DNA from: Priapulus caudatus
Taxonomy: Eukaryota > Priapulida > Priapulimorpha > Priapulimorphida > Priapulidae
DNA: 40,933 bases
Assembly (NCBI RefSeq): GCF_000485595.1
Contig: NW_014577394.1
Span: 186,254 to 227,186, forward strand
Direction of reading: 5' to 3'
Part shown: positions 11,330 to 24,889 of the stretch, one piece after another
How positions within the stretch are numbered: position 1 is the first letter of the stretch
How the letters are laid out: each line of letters opens with the position of its first letter
Translations under genes and position numbers: made by a program
Notes under the pieces: model-generated
The model's input: only the letters and a program-made list of their open reading frames with translations
What the model was told of the DNA's origin: nothing
The model's database searches: none

Positions 11330-12295
11330 TATATATATATCTATATGACTTTCAGAGCCCAGAGTTTGCCATCGTTTCTTCACCGTTCCCAGCCGTTATC
11401 ACGCCGCAAACACAAATTTGCACTATTCATACTACTTCATGGAACCATGTGTAGTAATAACCCGCATTCGCAACGTCATACGGTACATGACATCAAAAAC
11501 GCGATTTCATCCAATATATGGGCAATTCACTCGCTAGTATACTACTAATATACTAATTGCATACACGTACCAACAACATACATCCGCAGTTATATTGCAG
11601 TTATTTGTTTGAACACATTTATTTGTTTGTCATATACACGTTTTTGCCTTTTTCGTTTCGCCCACACTTTGTGTTTCAATTCAAAATTGATTGCGCGCGC
11701 GCCGCCACCGCTGGAGCAACAGGGAGTTTTACAGCCGACGATCTGGCATACTGCCGACAGCCGCTCCCTTCTTCCCATCCAAACAGTCAGCGCAGCGCAG
11801 GTAACAACACAAATTCTTGCGCGAGTGCCAACTGTTTTGTGCATGTCGTGACGACGCAGCCGAGCATTGCGATGTTGCAACGCAACAACTGCTGGCAGGA
11901 AGCGTCTAAACACGTGATGACCTTAGACATATCGATAGGCGGCGTATCACCGGGAGCGCCTTTGTCTATCTATCGTGGTCCGGTCCAGAATTCTCTGGAA
12001 CGAGGCGGGTGATAAAACCTGTTGGCACACACGCTAGGTATCTGTCGACAGAGCGAACTTATTTCTGCTCTTTTAATTCAGGGAGAAATGGAGCGGTAAC
12101 CTGATCATAGTGACGGCGAAAACTTCGCCAAAAACGACACCGATCAAGAGTAATAAATAATAACTAATGAATTTGTAATATAAACTTAAACTACAATGCC
12201 GATGCAAAATAATAATATCAGCAGCAATGATGCCGACAGTTGTGCTTATCTTTGTATATGTGTACGATGTGTACCTAGGGCGTCATGTATCTAGT
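11330..12295. other. Non-coding stretch with a 151-codon open frame (version A)
   Basis: The frame 11557-12012 (+) stays open in both versions (23520-23975 in B) with only two amino-acid changes seen. It has no recognisable domain, signal peptide or repeat, and overlaps open frames on the other strand. It is probably chance, but it is the least unlikely coding candidate in the duplicated block. Confidence 0.3.
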
Positions 12296-12305
12296 NNNNN
12301 NNNNN
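12296..12305. other. Assembly gap (10 N)
   Basis: Ten N residues separate the end of version A from the GA-repeat start of version B. The gap is therefore a contig join. A short frame that reads across it is meaningless. Confidence 0.99.
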
Positions 12306-12338
<33 letters not shown>

Positions 12339-12349
12339 CGCGCGCGCGC
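12306..12349. repeat. (GA)n/(GC)n microsatellite
   Basis: This is the version B counterpart of the opening GA tract, shorter and with a longer GC alternation. It abuts the N gap. Confidence 0.95.
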
Positions 12350-12677
12350 AACGCAAGTCAATTAATGCGTGTTGGCAAGTGCATCAGGACCGCGCTTTCC
12401 GCTTTCTAGCTTTTTTATTCGTGTCTTTTAACGTGTAACGACTACACATATCGAACTGCCGCACAGACTCACAGTGAACAGAAAGTCCCCATGGTCATGA
12501 TGTGTGACTCTTATACGCAACAGCCCAATTACAACCAAATATTAAAGATCTTGTTATCTTTGTTATACATGCTCACGACATTTTAAATCACTAGACGCTA
12601 ACAAGTCACCGGACGTAAATAAATACTGATGTACCGGTAGAAATATAATGGAGATCATATGTCTATACTCACTTTAC

Positions 12678-13039
12678 GGGTGTTGCTATCTCCCGGGCGT
12701 GGAGGGAGGTCACGTGATAACGTTGACGATGACGTTCAAAACGTTAACCCTAACGGTAACCCTCACTCCAACACCGCCAACACTAACCCTCACACTAAAC
12801 ATATATATAACAAATATATGTCTCGCCGCGCAATATATAGGCATTGTGATCCACAAAAATTAATCTAAAAAAAAAATCAATCTATGGTGTGGGGACAGAT
12901 ATCATGATGCAAAAACCTTAACCCTAACCCTAACCCTAACCCTAACCCTGACCCTAACCCTAATCCTAACACTATCCCAACACTAGTGCTGCCACGTTGC
13001 GGTCACCTCCCTCCACGCCCGGGGGATAGCATTACCCTT
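12678..13039. mobile_element. TIR element carrying CCCTAA telomeric repeats (version B)
   Basis: This is the same element at the corresponding site of version B, with the same TIRs and the same flanking ACTTTAC words (12671-12677 and 13040-13046). Its telomeric array is much shorter (about 12916-12969), which accounts for most of the length difference. The left TIR has one substitution relative to version A. A shared insertion site with different array length means the array has changed since the two versions diverged. Confidence 0.7.
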
Positions 13040-15328
13040 ACTTTACACGCTTAACGAATCGCGAACCTGAGCAACACGCTCTGTATGGGGTGTGTGTAAA
13101 AATTCGCCGTACTGATTCAAAATAGTAATCACAAAATAGCATATTACGTATCATTGCGAAAACAACGTTAATAAAAATAAAAAGTTAATGTCTTTTTTAC
13201 GTGAAGCCATTTTTTATACGAGGGATCTATTCCTGCATCCAATATGTCCGTTTGCCAGAATCCTCTGTCGATAAGATGAATTTCTGCTTATGGTTTAGAA
13301 TTAGACCTCGATAGTATTAATTTTTGGCACTATATGTGTTACTAACCGTCGGTAGTAAAAAAATACGCGCGATAGAAATTCAGAGAGGGTTGAATCAGAT
13401 CTTAAAACAGTTGATGAACATTGTAGGTTGGTTACAAATGAATAAAATGTAACAAAGGGGACATCTTTCACCATTTCAAAAGCCGTTACCAAAAATCACC
13501 TAAGCTGCAGTGCAGTTTTAAAGTTGAGACACAAGCTTACAACAACAATAGATCAAGCCAGACTAGACCCAATATCTACGGTACACTTTATTTATTTCAG
13601 TTAAAACCCGTTGGTTTTTGTGTACACACGTATACAGACACAGTCAGCAGTTGACGTTATAGTTCAATTACTTGTGTCTATGTGTCTGTTTTACGGAAAA
13701 TGTTAGGAATTGCATAACGTCGTAGATCAAACATACAGACTGTTCAAACAAGGGAAGCTGTACCAGACATTAAAATTCTCAACTGTAATGCGACCGATAT
13801 GTTCCTGTGTATATTCGTGCAGAATCGCAATCAATCACCACTACCCACCGGTAACTAGTCAAGTACCGTCAACCACCCTTAACTGACGCCACCTACTGCC
13901 AACCACCGTTATTTAGCGTTAACTAACGTCAACTACCGCCATAATGTCAACTTGTGTCCCCCACCGTTAAATAGCTAATAATTAATTAGCTAATAATGTC
14001 ACCTATTGTCAACCGCCGTTAACTGACGGTAAGCATCATCAGATTCTATCAACAGTATACAACTATCACTACAAGCAAAACTCTACACTGTCATATAGGT
14101 TGTACATCTATTGTGTTCCTAGATACTATAATCATTTTATGTGTGGAGAGCATACTATACCGCAGTGCGCATGTATAAAACCGTGATTATTCTATATTTC
14201 ATATATTTCATATATTTCTTCTTCGATTATTATATACGTTTTTACGTCAAATTCAAGCGTTATTTTAAACGTTTTACGTCATTATAGAAATGCTAATTTC
14301 AATCGCTTTCCAGAAACCTAGTCGGTGGTAATTAATAGCGGTTAACATTCAATTGCATTTTTATCAAAAAATAATCATATAATCAGTTTGACTAGGCTAG
14401 GGCCCGATGAGCGCACAGACGGACAAACCGCGGCAGCCATTGTGGACGATTCGACTGACGGCCGAACAAACGGACGAGTAGACACACGGTACGAACAGAC
14501 GAACGTACGTAGGTGTAGTGGGCGGTCGGGCGAGTGAGCGGCGAACGGGTTGGCAGGCAGACAGACGGGCAGACGGGCGGGTAGGCGGAAGGTGGACGGA
14601 CGGCTACGCTGATTCAGGCAATCGGCAATAATTCAGCCCTCGCATCCTGTACGACGTAAAGCTGACGTGCCAATTTGCGTGGGGTCGTTCTTATATCATA
14701 ATATGTACATGCGACATTTACATGCAACTAGTCATATAGCAGTCAGATGGACACGTGAACTCTGGTGCTCACGAAGATGAGTCTGCAATATTCACGTCAC
14801 GTAGCCAGAGAGCGATCAGTTCAAGTTTTGCGCGTGTGTACATTCTTTTTTATACTGACCTCACGAGTCCCTCCACAATCTATGTCAAGGTCTAAACAAC
14901 TATTCCTTTAACATGTTTCCGCGCTCTTCGATACAGTACATGCAGTAGTAATGAGTTTTATTACTTTGATAACATTCAGATGTCGTTAAAGTATCTATTG
15001 CATCGCAAGGAAAGACCCCTATAGACTATTTATAGTTATACAGTTAATACTGGGTTCACATGTTATACTAAAAACGCCATTTTCTAAACAGAAATGCCGT
15101 GCTATATAATTAATGCGCCAGTAATAACAAATATAAACATTTATTATTATTATTATTATTGCTAAATATATAATTTTGAGTGCTTAAATAAATTCGTCAT
15201 GGTATATCCCCCTATATACCTGGAACCAATCCTTGGTTCTGTGGTGTATGTATTTTGATACCTTTTAATATAATTATATACCAAATAATATTTATAATGA
15301 TTACAATAACTATCGTCATCATCATCAG

Positions 15329-15329
15329 T

Positions 15330-15382
<53 letters not shown>

Positions 15383-15383
15383 A
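15329..15383. repeat. (ATC)n trinucleotide array, short allele (version B)
   Basis: The short counterpart of the 3161-3368 array, in identical flanking sequence. Confidence 0.95.
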
Positions 15384-16354
15384 TTTATTTTTATCATAAT
15401 TAATTATACTTTATTCTTTTTTGTTCCTTATAATACAATATGTAATGCCTATATCCTTTAATTGTTTGCTTCCTTCTCCTGTGTTCTCGCATGAACAAAA
15501 TATAAACGATTAGAAAATACATTGAGCGATGTGCTCTGATGGCTCCTATGTGTCGTCCATTTTAGTTTTCCCCGCGCAGCGAATGCGGCCAAGGTCACCT
15601 TAATTAAGGTACGATTCTTCGCACCGAGTTTTGCCTTTCCGTCGCGCTTCAACGGGTTCCTAAAGCATGGAAAACGTGAAATGGGTCAGTACATTACGAA
15701 GAGCGCTCGTCTTTTCTCCTCTCTCTTTTGCTTGGTACTATATTTGATCACACCCACCTACATTAGTTTTTCCCTCCATCGTTCGCGCCTCCATTTGCCC
15801 TATCCCGTCACTTCTGCTAGAAAAGCGTGCGTGTCGGTTATGAATCGCTACCAAGCACGGTAGACTGTTTGCTCGCTGGCGTTTTGGAATCTCTGCCAGG
15901 CGAACAGGTAGACATATTGAGAGTACAGGTACAACCGTAAATAGACCGTGTCGACCTTGGGTGCGTAATCTGTCCCAAGTATGAGGCAGGTTTCTAAAGC
16001 AGAGTTCTGCCCTATGGGCCGCCAATGAAAAAACTTCCGATCCCACATTACTTCGTCATCGGCGCATAGCAGACGGATATGTACAGACGAAATATCGCAG
16101 ACGTGAGGGGGTAGGGGTGGCTGGCAGTGCGCCTCTACCTCACACATCTCCCCCGCCTTTAAACCAATCTGCCCGCTTATTTTTAGAGGCAAAAACGTTA
16201 TAATTTTACAACTAAAGCACTAATACTTGCGTCAGTGCCTACCGTACATGACTCGACGTTCGATCAAACCAACCTCTCTACACTTCTCAATTATTGGGCA
16301 ACGCCAGAGTTATTTAAATGTAATTAGCACTCATGAAAATGACAGACGACGCGC

Positions 16355-16680
16355 GACAATGGGGTTATAGTCACGCTGGCAGGCAACACTGCGCGTATAG
16401 TCACACTGGCAGGCAACACCGGAGATATAGTCAAGCTGGTAGGCGACACCGTGGTTATAAACACGCTGGAAAGCGACACTAGAGCTAAAACCACGATGGC
16501 AGGTGACACTGGGGCTTTAGTCACAATGATAGGTGACACTAGAGTTGTACACACACTAGCTGGTGACACTAGGGTTGTTGAAACACTAGCTGGTGACGCT
16601 AAGGGTATAGACACGCTTACTGGTGACACTGGGGTTGTAGACACGCTAACGGTGACACTAAGGTTGTAGAGGTATTCATA
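16355..16680. repeat. ~30-bp minisatellite (version B)
   Basis: The counterpart of 4340-4645, with one additional unit around 16507-16540. The copy-number difference marks it as a variable-number tandem repeat. Confidence 0.85.
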
Positions 16681-19600
16681 GCCAGATGGCAGGTGACATA
16701 TCGACACAAATGTTTGATACTATCGTTCATATCAACTTTAAACGGTGATGGTCGGTATAAGGTGTTTATTAATAACAATTATATAATACAAAACAAATAC
16801 GAATAATGTCACTATTAAGGCTGCACGTGTACAAAATGTGGTTAATAGGCAGCTGTATATATTGAGCTTATTAGACACACTAACATGATCGTGCAATATC
16901 ATGTAGATTTTATTCTAATTTAAATTGATCCTTAGTAAATTCAAGAAGAAATGTCCACTGAACTAGATGAAATCTTGGATGTCTTGATTAGTTTCCATAA
17001 TAGAAAGCATAATACTTTTTCATTGTAACCTGTAGCATCAGGAAACTTATATGGGTTAAATCTTGTGTTTTTTTTACCCAATTTACAGTTCCGGAGATCA
17101 AGAATTACGGGAGTCCGAACTTCCGTTGCGCCGCATCACTGCTGCGAGCCGTATAGACAGGTAAAATACAGGTATGCGGCCACATAATTGAAGCATTTTC
17201 AGCGCGTCTCCGACCTGACCTTGCCGCCGTATTTGCCCTGCCTAACCAGGTGCGCGGGAGAATCGTCATGAGTTACAGCTCTTACTTGCGAGTTCATTGC
17301 AAGAGCAACAAGGTGGATGTCTCATCCCACTGGTCTGACTCCTGCCGCTCGTCGTGCTCATCTCACTCTCTTTTTCGTGCGATTAAACGTCGGACTGCAA
17401 AACGAACGGAGCGCCTCCACTTTGTAGGTAGGACGATTTTATAGGGTATCCGATAACGCATTCGTATAACAGTTTATAGTTTCGCTAGCTACGGCACCTG
17501 ACTGCTAGGAAAGTGAAAGCACGTATGTGGGCCAGTAGGACAATTTTACTGCTGTGCCGTGAAAAGCACGCGTAGTAGGAAAGTGGACCTGGATTACCTT
17601 GGAGTGGCAGAATACTTTCACTCTCATTTGTGTTATAACATATAGCGTGTAGAGATGAGCATTTTGCGTGAGGGTGGACGAGCTGTAGTATGTGACGCTT
17701 AATCCTGTGTCATTACTGGATTTTCGTGCGATAATCGTTTCCGATGTCACGGCTGCTGCAGTCTCGTAAGTAGATCCCGCATTATAGCTGCAAAATTTGG
17801 TTCCCGGATATTATAATATATGTGTAACTGTATGTTTACTAAATAAGTGTATAATATCTCAGCGTGAAGTAATATAACTAGTGGCTGGCTATGGTTACGC
17901 TCGTGTAAACAACATCGGTGATATATGAACCAGTTATGGCACACCATTGCAATAGTTACTGTCACTGCATGGTCGCGGTTATAACGGATTGTTATACACA
18001 GATTGTTATATCTACTGCGATCCGCAGTGTTGATTTGTCTATTTGATCAGCGTTGTCTCTCTCCGTCTTCGATATAGTAAGTCCCTTGGACTTTGAAGAC
18101 TAATCTTTATGAGGTTATGTGTGTAATGTTACAGTCATAACTATTGATAATATAGGAACAATAGTGGGTCACAATTTCAACAATACAAGTCAGATTCGTA
18201 ACACGGAGCCATAGTTATAGCAGTCGGCACCGCCATCATAACTGGGTTGCGTGTTGCTGCAGCCGGTTTTATCTACTACATTTTCTGTGTAATGGTACCG
18301 TAAAATTACAAAAAAAACTTCAAAATCGCTATATTTTATGCACATATTGTATGTAGTATAATTACTCGCGGCAAAGATATGCTGCCGATGCTTCATCGAT
18401 ATTCTCTTTTTTATCGATTTTTATTATCTCAATATCTCAATATTATCGAATATCGAATTATCTCAATATTATTGATTTTACATCATAGAATTCATCATAC
18501 GGTACGTCACAAAATAATAGACGGGAGGCGATTTTGTCTTTACTGCGTATAAAAACTAATAATATTCCAACCATAGCATGAAGCAAGCCTCCTTCAGCAA
18601 CAAGTCAATTAGATGTGATCTCACAGAAATCAAGCGGCATGCACTATCCGTTATGGAAACCATGATTGCCAGCGGATCTGATAATTATCATTGTAATTAT
18701 GAATGTGGTAGCAATTAATTTATGCCGCAAAACGCTATAGTGTCGTGTAACCAATCGTTTCAACCTAAAATACATATTCCAGCCTAAACTTGAGAACTAT
18801 ATCTACTATCAGTAATCACCTCTCGCTTCGTGTAGGTCACCTTGGATATAACTACAGCAGTCGCTCCTTTCCTTTATGAGCCGCCCCTCGCAGTTTTCTA
18901 CTTTACCCTCCCCCTTTCTTTACGTTCGAAGATGAGATGAAACGTTTATTCGTCCAAATTCATGTGGTACATATGCTATGATCATCCTTTTCTATGCTCT
19001 TATCCTCCATAATTTACCTTTGACTGCACCCGCCCCCTCGGCTTCGTCTATATAACCGTCACCTTTAATCTAGTGTGACATGACATCAACATGCGTAACG
19101 TTTTCAGCACATGTTTTGTAGCCACAGCGCACGCGATGGTTTTCTTAATGCGCTGCCCATGCCCCGCCAGATTGCAAGACAACGTTAAATAACGGAAAAG
19201 TTCTTTGTCTCGCACCGTCCGGTAGAGGCGAACCCCACTCTCCTTTGTGACGTCTATCTAGTCACGTCTCCGTGTAATAAACAGACAAAACGGTGCAATA
19301 ACCGCGATAGCTATAAGCAAAACGAGCGCAATTGTTTCCGTTTGTATGTACATTGACGAGCCTGAGGTCATCAATGGTTTCGGCTATTACTTAACGCGTG
19401 CGGCATATTCACGTTTGTCCAGTATTTTTCACCTACACGACCAAGATTGACCTGGTTGTTTTGTTTGGCAGGTTATGGCACGATCTGTATCGTGTCAGCT
19501 AGCTGCTATTACCTGTCTTATGAGGTCAAGGTCGTACAACATGTAAGAAATTAAATTTAGCGATTGCACTGATATCTTTTTTTGTTCGTTGATGTATGAT

Positions 19601-19816
19601 CGTAATGTATGGGCATGCGTGCACAATTCAGGGAGGAGATGGGGCGCTGCACGATCCTCCTTGATTTCAAACGAGATTCTCTTAAGTATGTAATTATTAT
19701 AACGTGATTCTGCGTACGATACCTGCATGTCATTTATTATCTGCGCACGTAGTAAGCGAAAAAGAGGAATACGATTAATAGAGTAATTTAGATTTCACAT
19801 TTCTTTTTTGTATTGA

Positions 19817-20662
<846 letters not shown>

Positions 20663-21162
20663 TGATAAAAGAGTGGCGAGGGAGCAAACAAAACTGCAAG
20701 CTTGCAAGTGTTACGAAAAGCTACTTCTTTGTAGAAATAAGAAACGGCGTATTATATGTGCAGATGCGTAAACCAATACACTGTTTCTACATTAATCCTT
20801 AAAAGTTACACATTATAAAATCACTTTGCGTTTGTGTTCTGGATAAACAACTGTTTAGAAATGACACCTCATTTTAAATCATTGTAAAACGGAAATAAAC
20901 TCGAACGTTATTTTTCTCTTAACGCGAGTAAAAACGTCAAGACATTCACATCCTCACAATGACGTGCTACAGTAACACGCTATAGTCTCCAACCTCTCAC
21001 CGACCTGATCTATCAGCTACACGTGCAAGTGTGTCCAGCTATCAGATTCACATTCGACAGCGAATAACTAAGAACCAGTCAAATCGAGCGCCTTGATTGA
21101 AAGAAGGGTTTAACCGCGCGCATATGAGTAGTTTGAAAAGTCACTAGGAAACGGACCTGTAT

Positions 21163-21430
21163 CTACAACCTATTCTAATAGCCGTTCACCATACTACTAA
21201 TTATTTAATATACAATGCTACAAACTTTTACAGCCAAGCCTAAAAACGGGCCACAACACAACCTAACAACGGTCCACATACTACTCTACTCTAAGTTCAG
21301 TTCCTATTTCGCCCTAACAACGACCCACCGACTATTCTAACAACGGTCTCCAACCGGTCCCATTCTCACTACCCAACACGACGTTACACGTCGCCCGAAA
21401 CATACTTAACGGTTCAAGGTAAAAAGCTCT
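21163..21430 (-). other. 268-bp segment inverted relative to version A
   Basis: The reverse-complement counterpart of 9161-9428, of identical length. The version with the ancestral orientation cannot be told from this window. Confidence 0.92.
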
Positions 21431-22744
21431 ACTATTATTAGTTAGGAAGGTGAGAGGTTGGGGGGATTGGGATGTGATTGGCTGTGAGGGTAGGATATAG
21501 GTAGGTGTTCGAGTGAGAGTTTGAATACAATCTCTCTTTTCTATATGCCATAGAAACCGTGGCTAGGGTGATCGTTGTCTGATCAAATATAGTTTTATAC
21601 ATGACAACTGCCTGATGACTATAAATAATTAAGCAACTGTAGTCCTTTTGACAATGAGTATCAATTGTACAGCAATATGGAATCTACAATGTTTGCACTA
21701 CATTAAGTAAATACACGCGAACGTCTACGCAATTGTAACCACTTGTAAAAGTCAATATATGTAACGGACAATACTAGCCAGTGAGATGGGTATCAATGAG
21801 TCTCGATGCTTGGTTCTGCGCAATAGCCTCAACCGATGGCGTCGTTCCTTTATCTCGCCCCGAGCACACATCTGCTTCCCTCTTAAAATTTCTTTGCTCT
21901 TTTATTTCCTGACGAATTGATTCTGTTCACCTTTTGTTATCTTTCGCGAAATGCTGGCTGTCGTTAGACAACTCTTCTCTCTATATACGGGAGGCACGTC
22001 TTACCTCCCGCCAGCGCACCTGTCTCCTGGCTAAGTCCCACACCGCCAAGAATTGTAACGATTCCATAGGCAATTTAGTTTCTGGTTTTCCTCATGGAAT
22101 GCGGCCACTGAGAGGGTTGTGCAGCTTGCAGGTGATAAGGAGCGCATTAATATAAATAACCGTTATGAAAAGCGCAAACACGACTCTTTGTTAGTGAATT
22201 ATTTTTATTACCGCCAGGAGCTAGCCGGTCTGCTCTGACCTTGTAAAAAGCCTAGCTTCTCTTATCTTCCCTTTGTCCGGCCAGCATGAACCGCATGTCC
22301 GAAACTACAAAGACGGGCTGTCGGGAAATTAGCTTAACGGTCGTCTTCGCGGGTTTTTTTGACGGTAGCTTCCTCCTCTGCGGGGATGCCTGACATGTAC
22401 GCAGCGTCTCGCAACTACAGCTGCCAGCTACACTATCGGCCCCGCTAGGTATCGGGGCGGCAGAGGAGGCGATGTGCATATGTCACGGACGCGCCCCGCG
22501 CTGACTCGCGAGCCCGAGCTATCTTGTTGTGTCTTCCTCACTCGCGCCCTCTGCCGTGAACTGGTTCTCCGGTGCGGCGCATCGACGCTGCTACGCTCAG
22601 GGTACTCGCGTGATGCAGTTTCTTAGCAAACTGACAGCCCGAAGCAAGGTCACCGAAGTTTCCTTTCGTCTTTATTCTGTGCGCGAGCTTTTCCCGCCTT
22701 CTTCTGTCAATTATAGCCATGCGTATACGTATGTGTTCAGGTGA

Positions 22745-23283
22745 AGTCGGAGGCCATCAACGTTGATGGGATATTTGAGTTAGGTAGCACACACGTGTCG
22801 GTGCACTGCATGGTGATAGCCAACACAGCTACAAAAATACGAACACAACAGAAAGCGAACGATTGTCGTGGCGTATTCGGGAAATTGCCTTTCTTGGTAA
22901 TGTTCTCGATGCAGTGATATCCTATCTTCCACACCTTGAATGTTTTTCAGATTTCAGTCAGATGTTTTTCCGTTTGATATATATATATATATACATAATA
23001 TATATATATATATATATCGAGACGAAATCGGAAGTCAAGGCTGCGTTCTGGGGGCCATCACAAACAACAACAAGAGGGCAATCTAAAAAACATTCAAGGT
23101 GTGGAAGATATGATATCACTGCAACTAGAACGCCACTGAGAATGGCAATTTTCAAAATGCGCCACGACAATCGTTCGCTTTCCGTTGTGTTCGTATTTTG
23201 TAGCTGTGTTGGGTATCACCAGCGCTCCGACACGTGTGTGCTACTTAACTCAAATAGCCCATCATCGCTGATGGCCTCCGACT
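22745..23283. mobile_element. Foldback / long-TIR element (version B)
   Basis: The counterpart of 10743-11322, with the same terminal 12-bp inverted pair and a shorter central AT run. The arms differ from those of version A at only a few positions, so the arm-to-arm divergence predates the split of the two versions. Confidence 0.75.
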
Positions 23284-24361
23284 ATATATATATATATATA
23301 TATCTATATGACTTTCAGAGCCCAGAGTTTGCCATCGTTTCTTCACCGTTCCCAGCCGTTATCACGCCGCAAACACAAATTTGCACTATTCATACTACTC
23401 CATGGAACCATGTGTAGTAATAACCCGCATTCGCAACGTCATACGGTACATGACATCAAAAACGCGATTTCATCCAATATATGGGCAATTCACTCGCTAG
23501 TATACTACTAATATACTAATTGCATACACGTACCAACAACATACATCCGCAGTTATATTGCAGTTATTTGTTTGAACACATTTATTTGTTTGTCATATAC
23601 ACGTTTTTGCCTTTTTCGTTTCGCCCACACTTTGTGTTTCAATTCAAAATTGATTGCGCGCGCGCCGCCACCGCTGGAGCAACAGGGAGTTTTACAGCCG
23701 ACGATCTGGCATACTGCCGACAGCCGCTCCCTTCTTCCCATCCAAACAGTCAGCGCAGCGCAGGTAACAACACAAATTCTTGCGCGAGTGCCAACTGTTT
23801 TGTGCATGTCGTGACGACGCAGCCGAGCATTGCGATGTTGCAACGCAACAACTGCTGGCAGGAAGCGTCTAAACACGTGATGACCTTAGACATATCGATG
23901 GGCGGCGTATCACCGGGAGCGCCTTTGTCTATCTATCGTGATCCGGTCCAGAATTCTCTGGAACGAGGCGGGTGATAAAACCTGTTGGCACACACGCTAG
24001 GTATCTGTCGACAGAGCGAACTTATTTCTGCTCTTTTAATTCAGGAGGAAATGGAGCGGTAACCTGATCATAGTGACGGCGAAAACTTCGCCAAAAACGA
24101 CAGCGATCAAGAGTAATAAATAATAACTAATGAATTTGTAATATAAACTTAAACTACAATGACGATGCAAAATAATAATATCAGCAGCAATGATGCCGAC
24201 AGTTGTGCTTATCTTTGTATATGTGTACGATGTGTACCTAGGGCGTCATGTATCTAGTCACAACAGCAATCAATATAATATTTATATATATATATATATA
24301 ATATCATAGGATAGCATGTAGGCTTCTTTCTTACTTCTGTCTGTGGACAGCGTAAAGACAC

Positions 24362-24477
24362 TCGCACACATAAATACACACACACACGCGCGCGAACACG
24401 CACGCACGTACACACGCACACACGCGCGCACACACGCGCACACACACACACACACACACTAGACACACACACGCGAA

Positions 24478-24517
<40 letters not shown>

Positions 24518-24532
24518 CACACACACATATGT
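24362..24532. repeat. CA/CG-rich alternating purine-pyrimidine tract
   Basis: An imperfect (CA)n mixed with CGCG and a run of GCAC units, about 165 bases. It faces the GT-rich tract at 24735-24882, so the two could pair as inverted arms. Confidence 0.9.
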
Positions 24533-24734
24533 ATATAAATATATACATATACAATAATGGTTATAGCTAATTCAATGATATCCTCTCTGGTCACAATCTT
24601 GTATGGAAACATTCTAGTCAACGAAACCTTACGTTTACGGGGCATTTCCAAGAAAATTGTAATTTTATTTGCATTCGTCAGGATGTTTACGCCCGTCAAC
24701 GTTTGAGTGCGGAAGTGCTCTGCGTGTTAACGGC

Positions 24735-24771
24735 TGTGTGTGTGTGTGCGTGTGTGCGTGCGTGCGTGCGT

Positions 24772-24846
<75 letters not shown>

Positions 24847-24882
24847 CGCATGCGTGCGTGCGTACCTCTGTGCGTGTGTGTT
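24735..24882. repeat. GT/GC-rich alternating purine-pyrimidine tract
   Basis: GTGC units followed by a pure GT run of about 60 bases, then GC-containing units. It is complementary in composition and order to 24362-24532, about 200 bp away. Confidence 0.9.
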
Positions 24883-24889
24883 AAAAGAA

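Larger units (their letters stand above)
1..12295. repeat. ~12-kb non-coding block, version A (duplicate or allele of 12306-24258)
   Basis: Aligned by eye, this block matches 12306-24258 almost base for base from the opening GA run to the shared end at 'gcgtcatgtatctagt'. The differences are scattered substitutions, short indels, microsatellite and minisatellite length changes, and one 268-bp inversion. Version A stops at an N gap exactly where the matched sequence in version B continues into unique DNA. This fits two haplotypes of one locus left side by side in the assembly. A true recent tandem duplication is the alternative. No protein-coding gene was recognised; open frames here are short or low-complexity. 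Confidence 0.9.

Noticed and set aside
11557-12012. A 151-codon frame kept in both versions
   Set aside because: The two versions are almost identical, so an open frame in both carries little weight. There is no domain, and opposite-strand frames overlap.
12227-12409. A short frame that spans the N gap
   Set aside because: It contains undetermined residues and crosses a contig join.
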